From Nitrospirota bacterium (GTDB taxonomy: Bacteria; Nitrospirota; Thermodesulfovibrionia; Thermodesulfovibrionales; UBA9159), in NCBI GenBank assembly GCA_023475105.1, contig JAMCWJ010000056.1, positions 1-48,157 on the forward strand: 48,157 bases of DNA, read 5' to 3'. Shown here piece by piece: positions 41,123-48,157 of the stretch (its first letter is position 1; each line of letters opens with the position of its first letter). The translations under genes and the position numbers were made by a program. The notes below the pieces were generated by a model that did not search any database, was not told the DNA's origin, and was given only the letters and a program-made list of their open reading frames with translations.

Positions 41123-42155
41123 GCGTATATCGCGACAAGTTCTTCCGAAAAAAGTGCTGAACGAGTTGCGATATAGGAAGCAAAGACGAAGAGTTCGTTC
41201 CGGTGAATATCTTTCCGGACCTGAGAGCCTAAATTGCTTTGTGACGGATAGGTGCAACTTACGTTGTAGAATGTGTGCCAACCATCGAATTGATTCGATT
41301 GCTGACTCCGCTTTACTTCATCAAAGAGTGCGCGATATGAGCGTGGAAGTGCTACGGCAGATTTTGGATACGTTTCCCAGCATCAAGAGGGTGACTTTTG
41401 CAGGCGTGGGGGAACCGATGCTGGTCTCCGGTGTATTTAAAATGGTAAAGGTCGCTTGCGATCATGGAGTCCATTGCGGCATGGTGAGCAATGGGACAAA
41501 ATTGATGGCGCGAATGGAAGAGCTTCTTGAATCGCCTTTGTCGGAGATTTCGTTTAGTCTGAATGCTGGTAGTGCCGAAAAGTATGCGCAATTGGTCGGG
41601 ATGCCGGCGGGGACTTTTTATGAAATTAGTGAAGCAATCAAAGAGTTAATTGCTAAGCGTAATGCTATGGGTAAGGCGCTGAGCGTGGCCGTGTCATCTG
41701 TTATGTGGCGCAGCAACCTTAGCGAAGCCCCTGAAATATTTCGACACGCTGCATCACTGGGAGTGGACATGGTGAATTTTCATAATTATATCCCTGATCC
41801 CTCAAGGGAGGGGGATGTCAATGAAGTCATTAAATTAGTGGATGATAGTCGACTTGCTACAGTTCGTAAGGCATGTGAAAGACAGGGAGTCGCGAGTAAA
41901 TTTGCGTTGCCGATTCCTATTGGCCCCATCTCCAAGAAAAGATGTCTTTCATTTTTTCGGAGTATTAATATCGATGGTGACGGAAATGTCGGCGGCTGCT
42001 TACGCGTTTTACCACCTCATCGCAATAACGGCAACATTCTATTGGAAGGAAGAGAAGTTTGGGTAAATGACTATTTCAAGAGTCGACGCCAGCTTTATTT
42101 GGATGATAGTGTGCCGCTGCCTGCTGCTTGTCTCTATTGTGTTGAAACTTTCTAG
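41091..42155 (+). CDS. Radical SAM protein with SPASM-like C-terminus
   Basis: This 354-residue protein has the iron-sulfur motif CNLRCRMC (CxxxCxxC), the following FAGVGEP loop (the GxxE-like SAM contact) and a C-terminal cysteine group (KKRCLSF, GGCLRV, CLYCVETF) like auxiliary-cluster SPASM domains. In O-antigen clusters such enzymes may modify a sugar or carrier, but the reaction is unknown here. Its first 32 bases overlap the previous glycosyltransferase. Confidence 0.85.
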   Translation: MNWTNAVITAKRISRQVLPKKVLNELRYRKQRRRVRSGEYLSGPESLNCFVTDRCNLRCRMCANHRIDSIADSALLHQRVRDMSVEVLRQILDTFPSIKRVTFAGVGEPMLVSGVFKMVKVACDHGVHCGMVSNGTKLMARMEELLESPLSEISFSLNAGSAEKYAQLVGMPAGTFYEISEAIKELIAKRNAMGKALSVAVSSVMWRSNLSEAPEIFRHAASLGVDMVNFHNYIPDPSREGDVNEVIKLVDDSRLATVRKACERQGVASKFALPIPIGPISKKRCLSFFRSINIDGDGNVGGCLRVLPPHRNNGNILLEGREVWVNDYFKSRRQLYLDDSVPLPAACLYCVETF

Positions 42156-42167
42156 CCGAAATGTAGC

Positions 42168-43196
42168 ATGACTTCAAAAGAGGCAAGGCATAACATGCAG
42201 TCTCCTCTCATTAGCGTAATCATCCCCGCTTATAATAGGGGAAAATATATTGTGTCGGCTATTTTGTCGGTTCTTGAGCAATCTTTCAAGAACGGAATTG
42301 AAGTGATTGTTGTTGATGATGGCTCGACTGATAACACATCTGACGAAGTGATTAAACTCCAAGAAGCTGGGAAGAATATTATTCTTGAGCAGCAAGAGAA
42401 TAAAGGCCCCTCGATTGCACGAAATGCTGGCTTTAGAAAAGCTCGTGGCAAGTTCATACAGTTCTTAGATTCCGATGATATGATAGAAAAAGAAAAAGTT
42501 GCCTTGCAGTTAGAGGCATTGATACATAACCCAGGAGTTGATTATGCTACTTGTGGCTGGAGTCTATTAGACGATTGCACTGGTAAAGTAAAGGGCATCT
42601 TTGGGTTGGATAAAGGTTCGGAATGGCGAGTACTGCCCAACTTTTTATATTTTGATTTCTGGCCAAATGGGACACCTCTTTATAGACGCGAAATTTGTGA
42701 GAAAACGGGGCCATGGCTGGAAAGTATGAAGGCATTTGAGGATTGGGAATGGCATATTCGCATGGCCCTCCGTGGCGGGCGAGGGATTCACGTTCCCAAA
42801 AGTCTCATGTTCGTTCGAGATCATGGAGGACCACGGTTATCAAGAACGCAAGAAGGGATGCAGGCTACTAACATCGAATCATTTAATTTATTTCTTGAAG
42901 TCATTTTGTGCCAATTTAGTGAGAGCGCAGGCAACCTGCGCCGTTATGGAGCAGTTCTTGCCTCTTTATTGTATAGGGCTGCTTTTTGGAACTTCAGGGT
43001 TGGCAAAGTGGAGCAAGGGTATCACTGGGGTACTATTGCGGGGCAGGTTTGTACATCTAGAACAAGGCGGCACGTATATAATCTGACACTAAAAATGGTT
43101 AGAAGTTTAGGCATAAATAGGTCTATCTATCTTTGGGACAAGTTATCTTCACTAAACGGGGCAATAAGACTCCGCAGATTCTTGTGGGGTAAGTGA
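42168..43196 (+). CDS. Family 2 glycosyltransferase
   Basis: This 342-residue GT-A protein has SVIIPAYNRGKYIVSAILSV, VVDDGSTDNT, QENKGPSIARNAGFRKARG and the metal site FLDSDDM. A later ED motif lies in KAFEDWEWHIRM. It probably adds one residue of the repeat unit. An alternative start at the second Met (MQSPLISVIIP) would remove nine residues. Spacing to its neighbours is short, fitting one operon. Confidence 0.88.
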   Translation: MTSKEARHNMQSPLISVIIPAYNRGKYIVSAILSVLEQSFKNGIEVIVVDDGSTDNTSDEVIKLQEAGKNIILEQQENKGPSIARNAGFRKARGKFIQFLDSDDMIEKEKVALQLEALIHNPGVDYATCGWSLLDDCTGKVKGIFGLDKGSEWRVLPNFLYFDFWPNGTPLYRREICEKTGPWLESMKAFEDWEWHIRMALRGGRGIHVPKSLMFVRDHGGPRLSRTQEGMQATNIESFNLFLEVILCQFSESAGNLRRYGAVLASLLYRAAFWNFRVGKVEQGYHWGTIAGQVCTSRTRRHVYNLTLKMVRSLGINRSIYLWDKLSSLNGAIRLRRFLWGK

Positions 43197-43205
43197 TATC
43201 AGTCT

Positions 43206-44456
43206 ATGAAGATCATCCGTTCTTTCATCTCTGACAAATTGTTTTGGTTTGAATTCGCACTGATAGTTCTTATACAACTTGTGCCGCGATATTTTGTCGA
43301 GCCTAATGTGCCAGAACCAGTTTTTGCATTAGCACTTAATGTTGCACTGTGGTGTGCGTATCTTGCGGCTAATCATTCATATTTGAGGCGCGCGCCAAAG
43401 TCTGCATGGATTCTTTTTGTTGCTTATGTTGTTGCTGCCAGCGGCTATCTTGAGTCAGAAACTCTGACGAACTTATTCTTGCCGCTTCGCGACGCTTTTT
43501 TGTCATTAGCAATGTTTGGTATCTTCTCTCAAAAATATAATGAATCAAAATACGTTAGGGCTTTTTCTCTGGCTAGTATTTTATTAATGCCGCTTATTAT
43601 TTGGCAGTCTGTGACCAGGAATAATATCGATTTATTAGCGCAGGTCGCGTCGAGGCATGGACTAAATTTGATAGGTTATTTTTCCGTAATCTTTACGTGT
43701 TTCTCTTTTATTGCTTTCAATGGCAAGTTAAGAGCCCTCACTATTATTCCTATTCTGTTAGTTCTTATCAGTGCGTCTCGTGCCGCGCTGATCGGAGTTA
43801 TCATCATATCCTTGAGCTATATCAATTTCTCTGTGCATATAAAGAGAGGCACCTTAATAAGGGGTTTATTTTTTCTTATAGGTTGCAGTGTCGTGCTTGC
43901 AATATTAGGACTGTTTTTTTATCAGGATGTTGCGTTTTATTTCAGCGATATTAGTGAGAGGAGCATGCGCATCGTGCAATTCTCAGACATTGATAGGCTA
44001 GACCAGTGGTCATTTTGGCTAGATTATATGTTGGATAGCCCGTCCTTCATGGGGAATGGGTTGGCGACGTACGCAAGGAAACCCTTTATTGTTTATTATC
44101 CTCATAATGCATATCTTCATATGTTAAATGGGGGCGGCCTTCTCGCAGGGATGCTATACATCATTGCCTGTATCTCTATGGGGTGCATCTTATTTAAAAA
44201 GGGCCGCGCTGCTACGGTTGAGGCATCTGTGTCACATGCGCTATTGTTCTTTCTTTTATTACGGGGAATGGTTGAAGCAGACCCCATTGGCAGTAGCGAT
44301 ATCCATATTGTAAGTTTACTTGTGGCTTACATTGTTGGTGTTGGGTTTTATAGGAAAAACGTTCTTATAAGGTCCGTACCCGTAGATAAGAGGATGGGAA
44401 CGATATACGCTAATCGTAATCTCGTAAAACCCCCAAGCCCTTTTAGAACACGCTAA
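43206..44456 (+). CDS. O-antigen polymerase/ligase-like membrane protein
   Basis: This 416-residue protein is hydrophobic, with about ten to twelve predicted helices. A periplasmic-loop motif YYPHNAYLHMLNGGGLLAGM matches the H-N-xx-L region of Wzy/WaaL-type proteins, and SASRAALIG lies before it. A Wzy polymerase beside an ABC transporter is unexpected, because ABC-exported glycans do not need one. It could therefore be a ligase (WaaL) or an orphan polymerase. Confidence 0.8.
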   Translation: MKIIRSFISDKLFWFEFALIVLIQLVPRYFVEPNVPEPVFALALNVALWCAYLAANHSYLRRAPKSAWILFVAYVVAASGYLESETLTNLFLPLRDAFLSLAMFGIFSQKYNESKYVRAFSLASILLMPLIIWQSVTRNNIDLLAQVASRHGLNLIGYFSVIFTCFSFIAFNGKLRALTIIPILLVLISASRAALIGVIIISLSYINFSVHIKRGTLIRGLFFLIGCSVVLAILGLFFYQDVAFYFSDISERSMRIVQFSDIDRLDQWSFWLDYMLDSPSFMGNGLATYARKPFIVYYPHNAYLHMLNGGGLLAGMLYIIACISMGCILFKKGRAATVEASVSHALLFFLLLRGMVEADPIGSSDIHIVSLLVAYIVGVGFYRKNVLIRSVPVDKRMGTIYANRNLVKPPSPFRTR

Positions 44457-44493
44457 TGCTTAAAGAACATTATTATTATTCCGATTGGGTAAT

Positions 44494-45711
44494 ATGCGAG
44501 TTATTGTCTCTCAGATAGGCGCACGGCAGTATTACAGGATTCCTCGAATCTTGGAACGGTGCGGTGCTCTTCACAGTTTTTTTACGGAGTTTTGGGCGGG
44601 AAGGATATTGCGATGGGGAGCGCATCGATTTGGCAATGACATGCTGCTTCGTATGGCTGAACGCTATCATAGCGAACTGAAGAATAGCAAGGTATACCAG
44701 GTTAAGGAGGCATGGTGGAGCGAATTTGGTGCACGCCTCCTCAAACAAGCGAAGAGTACGCCATACGACTTTTACATTAAACAAGGTCAGGCATTTGCGC
44801 TTGGTGTTATTAGAGTGTTGAGGAAACAGAAGATAACAGGATCTGAATACGGCTTTTTCGGATTCGCCTGTAGCAGTCTTGAGACCCTTCGCTTTTTGAG
44901 AGAGGAAGGTATTGTTACGGTGTTGGATCAATTTGATGCCGGGCGTGAGCACGAAAGAATTCATAAAGAGGAACTCCGTCGGTGGCCAGGCTGGGAGCTT
45001 CCGCGAAGTTCAACGCCTGAAGCCTATTTTGATCGCATTGCCAATGAATGGGATTTGGCGTCAATGATAATGGTCAATTCGGTGTGGACAAGAGATGCAC
45101 TTATAAAGCAAGGGGTTGATCCCGGAAAGATTATTGTCATTCCATTAACATACGACTATGTGGCTGGGCCAATTGTGAAAGATTTTTTCGGACAACGGCC
45201 ATTAAGGGTACTTTGCTTGGGGCGTGTTACGTTAACCAAAGGTATTCAATATTTGATGCAAGCTGCCGCGATGCTTGATGACGCAGTAGAAATTCGTATT
45301 GTTGGCCCTATAGGCATTACCGCAAAAATTGTCAAAGATTGTCCATCGAATATGACATTTCTTGGTGCCGTAAGGCGGTCGCAAATCCATGCTCATTACA
45401 ATTGGGCCGATGTTTTTGTATTTCCGACGCTTTCAGACGGCTTTGGGCTGACACAGCTGGAGGCGATGGCACATGGGTTGCCAATCATCGCAACGTCGAG
45501 GTGTGGGAAAGTAGTGACTGATGGTGTGGATGGCTTTATTGTGCCCCCAAATGATTCTGAGGCAATTGGTCATTCTTTAGCGCAGTTGGCTGGAGATCCC
45601 ATGCTTTGTCACAAAATGGCTATTAATTGCAGAAGGAAAATAGTTAATTTTCAGAATCTTGAAGATAATGGACGATTATTGTTAAGGGCGATGGAAGAAT
45701 ATCAGATTTAG
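44494..45711 (+). CDS. Family 4 glycosyltransferase
   Basis: The product is 405 residues from ATG 44494; a TTG nine bases upstream is less likely. The GT-B donor domain shows VLCLGRVTLTKGIQYLMQAA, NWADVFVFPTLSDGFGLTQL and EAMAHGLPIIATSRCG. The N-terminal half (ARQYYRIPRILERCGALHSF) is typical of GT4 enzymes in O-antigen loci. It is the last gene before the insertion sequences, only ten bases from the left end of the IS4-type element, so the original downstream neighbour has been displaced. Confidence 0.85.
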   Translation: MRVIVSQIGARQYYRIPRILERCGALHSFFTEFWAGRILRWGAHRFGNDMLLRMAERYHSELKNSKVYQVKEAWWSEFGARLLKQAKSTPYDFYIKQGQAFALGVIRVLRKQKITGSEYGFFGFACSSLETLRFLREEGIVTVLDQFDAGREHERIHKEELRRWPGWELPRSSTPEAYFDRIANEWDLASMIMVNSVWTRDALIKQGVDPGKIIVIPLTYDYVAGPIVKDFFGQRPLRVLCLGRVTLTKGIQYLMQAAAMLDDAVEIRIVGPIGITAKIVKDCPSNMTFLGAVRRSQIHAHYNWADVFVFPTLSDGFGLTQLEAMAHGLPIIATSRCGKVVTDGVDGFIVPPNDSEAIGHSLAQLAGDPMLCHKMAINCRRKIVNFQNLEDNGRLLLRAMEEYQI

Positions 45712-45775
45712 ATACAGTAGTGTCCGGTAAAAAGTAATAGAGATATGGTCTGTTACACTCGGTTGTTGGATAATA

Positions 45776-46497
45776 GTGGTGACCAAACCCTATACCAGCA
45801 AGGAGGAACAGACCATGAACAGATTATACACGATATTCTCGGAGTTGTTGAAGCTTTGTCCAACGTGGCAGCAATTTATGGCGATATTGTACTCGCAGAT
45901 CACCCTGAAGGACAGCCTTCGAGATATTGCAACTGGATTCTCAGCACATGCTGCCCGGTGGTATCACCTGGGGCTTACCGGAATACACAAAAGCACTCTT
46001 TCTGATGCCAATGCCAACAGGGCCTATCAAATATTTGAAGAGGTGTTCTACCACCTTTTGTCTCGTTGTAAGAATCTGACGCCTAAACACAAGTTTCGGT
46101 TCAAGAATCCCCTGTATACGATCGATGCTTCGACCATAGACCTCTGTCTGTCGGTTTTTCCCTGGGCAAAGTTCAGAACGACCAAGGGAGCGATTAAATT
46201 GCACTGTCTATATGATTACTCTGGCGCCCTACCGACGTTTCTGCCCATTACCGACGGCAAAAAGCATGATGTGCAAGTGGTCAAGGATAATACATTCCCC
46301 CAGTTGCCGGACAGCATCGTTTCGGTTGATAAGGCGTACATCGACTATAAGTGGCTAAATTCATTGGATACGCAAGGGGTCTGGTTCGTCACGCGGGCAA
46401 AAACGAACATCGATTATACGATTGTCGAACAGCATCCGATCTCCAGCAAAGAGATATTGAGGGATGAGATCATTTCTTTACAAGGACCGGCGGAATC
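45776..46497 (+). pseudogene. IS4-family transposase, N-terminal part
   Basis: The part from MNRLYTIFSELLKLCPTWQQ (ATG 45815, with AAGGAGG upstream) to the break at GPAE is a DDE transposase N-terminus and first catalytic Asp region (TIDASTIDLC). The fragment continues after the inner element at 47583. The open frame runs on into the IS3-type element, but that part is not transposase. Fused again across the inner IS, the reading frame is kept (GPAE then ERALTKTKYPKELR). Confidence 0.85.
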
Positions 46498-46530
46498 TGT
46501 CAACGATTTTGAGACAGTGACCTTGGCCAT

Positions 46531-47223
46531 TTACTGTACAACCTTTCTTGAAAGTCCCGCAGCGATGAGTGTCAAATCATCAACCGAGGGGGTATACTGT
46601 GAGTCATCTGCCATCTCGAAATACGATCCTGGGGCATTCTGGAGAGCCGATGTTTCCTTTGGAGGGTTGATCCAGGCCGTTGTCGCCAATTCCGGTGGTG
46701 ACGGGGGTCGTTTAACGAACCTCTCCGGATGGAGCACATAGGCAATGTCCAAAGTCCTCTGTCTTGCCGTACGAATATGCGAGGCTCTCCCATAATGTAC
46801 CGCCTCTGGAGTCATCATGCCGATGCCCGAATGCCGGTGTTCAGTGTTATACCAAGCAAAGAAGGCTCGGCAATGAGCCCTGCCGTCCTGCTCAGACCCA
46901 AAACGCCTGGGGAAGCCGGGTCTGTACTTGAGCGTTTTGAAATGAGCCTCAGAATAAGGATTGTCGTTGGAGACATGGGGCCGACTAAGAGATTTGGTAA
47001 CTCCAAGGTCAGACAACTGCAAGGCCACGGTCTTGCTGGTCATGGACGGACCTCGGTCGGAGTGTATGGCAAGTTGATACTGAGAGATCCCCTGCCTTCC
47101 ACAGGTTTCCTTGATGAGCTGTTTAGCCAGAGCGGCGCTTTCCACCCGCGCCAGCAGCCAGCCCGGAACATATCGGCTGAAGATGTCGAGGATGACGTAA
47201 AGGTAGTAATAGGTCCCTTTCAC
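46531..47223 (-). pseudogene. IS3-family transposase OrfB, C-terminal part
   Basis: The frame holds the rve catalytic core: GTYYYLYVILDIFSRYVPGW, LAIHSDRGPSM, LGVTKSLSRP and the Glu region NPYSEAHFKTLKYR. Upstream in the same frame, without a start, the codons for the usual WSWDITKLLGPVK segment are still present. The normal helix-turn-helix N-terminus is absent. Confidence 0.8.
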
Positions 47224-47516
47224 AGGGCCCAGCAGCTTGGTGATGTCCCAAGACCAGACTTGGTTGGGCGCTGTGGCCAGCAGTTCGGGGGAGCAAGCCC
47301 GGCTATTTCCCCACGCTCACGGGCCGCGCGCCACGACGTAAGATGGGAGGAATACAAACCTTCTCTGCGCAATAACTCACCAAGCTCACCCGGCTGCCGA
47401 CACTCCTCAGCTGCCTTCAATATCTTCCTCTTGTACTCAGCGCTGAACCTGCGCCTCTCTGCTTTGCCTGCCACTTCCACCTCCGGCACCATCTGTTCAT
47501 CTGCCATCGAGTCCAT
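47220..47516 (-). pseudogene. IS3-family OrfA, N-terminal part, fused out of frame to OrfB remnants
   Basis: MDSMADEQMVPEVEVAGKAE is followed by RRRFSAEYKRKILKAAEECR, the usual helix-turn-helix protein of IS3 elements. After GEIAGLAP (about 47305) the sequence continues into out-of-frame OrfB codons, marking the deletion joint. Confidence 0.75.
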
Positions 47517-47582
47517 GACCCTGTTTCCTTCCTCGCCCTCTACATTAAACTATTTAGGGTCACTGTCTCACTTATATTGGCA

Positions 47583-48014
47583 GAGAGGGCGCTGACAAAG
47601 ACCAAATACCCGAAGGAACTCAGGCTTATCAGGTACTATGATGAAGAAAGGGAGAAGATGCTGACGTTCCTTACGAATAATTTCAAACTCGCTGCAACGA
47701 CGATAGCCCAGGTATACAAGTCCCGCTGGCAGATAGAGCTATTCTTCAAATGGATCAAGCAGAACCTGAAGATCAAGTCCTTTCTGGGTACCAGCAAAAA
47801 CACCGTACTGACTCAAATCTGGGTGGCGATGTGCTATTACCTGTTGTTGACCTACATTAAGTACCAGACAAAATACGGCTTTTCACTGTTGCAGCTCAGT
47901 CGCATAATTAGGGAAATGCTTTTCGAAAGAAAGGCCCTTATCGATATTCTTACCCTGAAGCCTGACAGGCTAAAAATGAGAGAGAAAGAGCTGATACAAG
48001 AGGCTCTATTTTAA
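47583..48014 (+). pseudogene. IS4-family transposase, C-terminal part
   Basis: The frame reads ERALTKTKYPKELRLIRYYD, then AQVYKSRWQIELFFKWIKQN with the catalytic YxxRWxIExFFKxxKQ signature of IS4 transposases, and ends at TAA 48012-48014. It belongs to the same gene as the N-terminal part at 45815. The two halves are separated by the IS3-type element. Confidence 0.87.
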
Positions 48015-48077
48015 CCGGACAGCAATGATTTATTAACTTGGCAAGCAAATAGAGCAATAATATGTTATACTTGATGC

Positions 48078-48157
48078 ATGGAAAAGATCGATGCAAGGAC
48101 ACTGAATCAGGAAGCGCAGTATCAAATTCGAAGGCAGGTAGTAAAACTCCGGAAACG
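48078..48157 (+). CDS. Start of a probable IS630-family transposase (runs off the window)
   Basis: The last 80 bases give MEKIDARTLNQEAQYQIRRQ, then VVKLRK. This resembles the N-terminal helix of IS630-type transposases. Only the first 26 codons are in the window, so whether the gene is complete is unknown. Its upstream gap (48022-48077) holds no other gene. Confidence 0.5.
   Translation, partial: MEKIDARTLNQEAQYQIRRQVVKLRK

Larger units (their letters stand above)
46498..47582 (-). mobile_element. IS3-type insertion sequence with an internal deletion
   Basis: The ends are related inverted repeats. The left end begins TGTCAACG and reaches GAGACAGTGACC; the right end, read on the minus strand, begins TGCCAATA and reaches the same GAGACAGTGACC. 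At 1,085 bases it is shorter than usual for IS3-family elements. The C-terminal part of orfA and the N-terminal part of orfB are missing. Confidence 0.8.
45721..48021. mobile_element. IS4-type insertion sequence interrupted by an IS3-type element
   Basis: The terminal inverted repeats are TGTCCGGTAAAAA at 45721 and TTTTAACCGGACA ending at 48021. Between them lie the two halves of one IS4-family transposase, split by the inner IS at 46498-47582. No clear target duplication is visible around the outer ends. Confidence 0.85.

Noticed and set aside
46729-47595. 288-codon plus-strand frame
   Set aside because: It is the antisense of the IS3-type transposase remnants.

Overview
The window comes from a Gram-negative bacterium. 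It has lipid A, Kdo and outer-membrane polysaccharide export genes, and it reads as a moderately GC-rich genome of the Nitrospirota or deltaproteobacterial sort. That placement is inferred from gene style only; there is no rRNA or other phylogenetic marker here. No tRNA, rRNA or CRISPR array was seen.

Region 1 (about 0.36-9.6 kb) is a tightly overlapping lipid A/core operon: gnnA and gnnB (which make the 3-amino sugar for amide-linked lipid A), lpxB, an MsbA-type flippase and the Kdo transferase waaA. A convergent gene for a secreted M1 peptidase-ChaN-PDZ fusion overlaps the end of waaA. Region 2 (9.8-20.9 kb) begins at a near-consensus sigma-70 promoter. It encodes a FecR-domain protein, a Wza-like export lipoprotein, a Wzc-like tyrosine autokinase, a TPR/carbohydrate-binding protein, a membrane J-domain protein, a very large polymerase/glycosidase-like/DUF192 fusion and a PHP-type tyrosine phosphatase. 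This is a complete Wzy-type exopolysaccharide assembly and export module.

Region 3 (20.9-35.9 kb) holds regulators (RfaH/NusG-like, EPS-type MarR) and nucleotide-sugar genes: UDP-xylose synthase, UDP-glucuronate 4-epimerase, GDP-fucose synthase, gmd and UDP-HexNAc 6-dehydrogenase. It also has a glycosyltransferase, a methyltransferase, three toxin-antitoxin loci (two with broken toxins), a DUF4143 ATPase and decayed S23-type four-helix-bundle genes. Nearly every gap is filled with mosaic short-period repeats: octamers of the form NGCTTGNN and several families of degenerate heptamers. Copies of these repeats also lie in frame inside waaA, gmd, fcl, the UDP-HexNAc dehydrogenase and wzt. Repeat sequence supplies the start codon and N-terminus of two short-chain dehydrogenase/reductase (SDR) genes and the tails of others. 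This is the most unusual feature of the window.

Region 4 (35.9-45.7 kb) is an O-antigen-type cluster that becomes visibly more AT-rich from the wzt C-terminal half onward: Wzm/Wzt ABC transporter, methyltransferase, acyltransferase, three glycosyltransferases, a radical SAM protein and a second Wzy/ligase. The octamer repeats stop at its border. Region 5 (45.7 kb to the end) is an IS4-type element split by an internally deleted IS3-type element, followed by the start of what looks like a third transposase gene.
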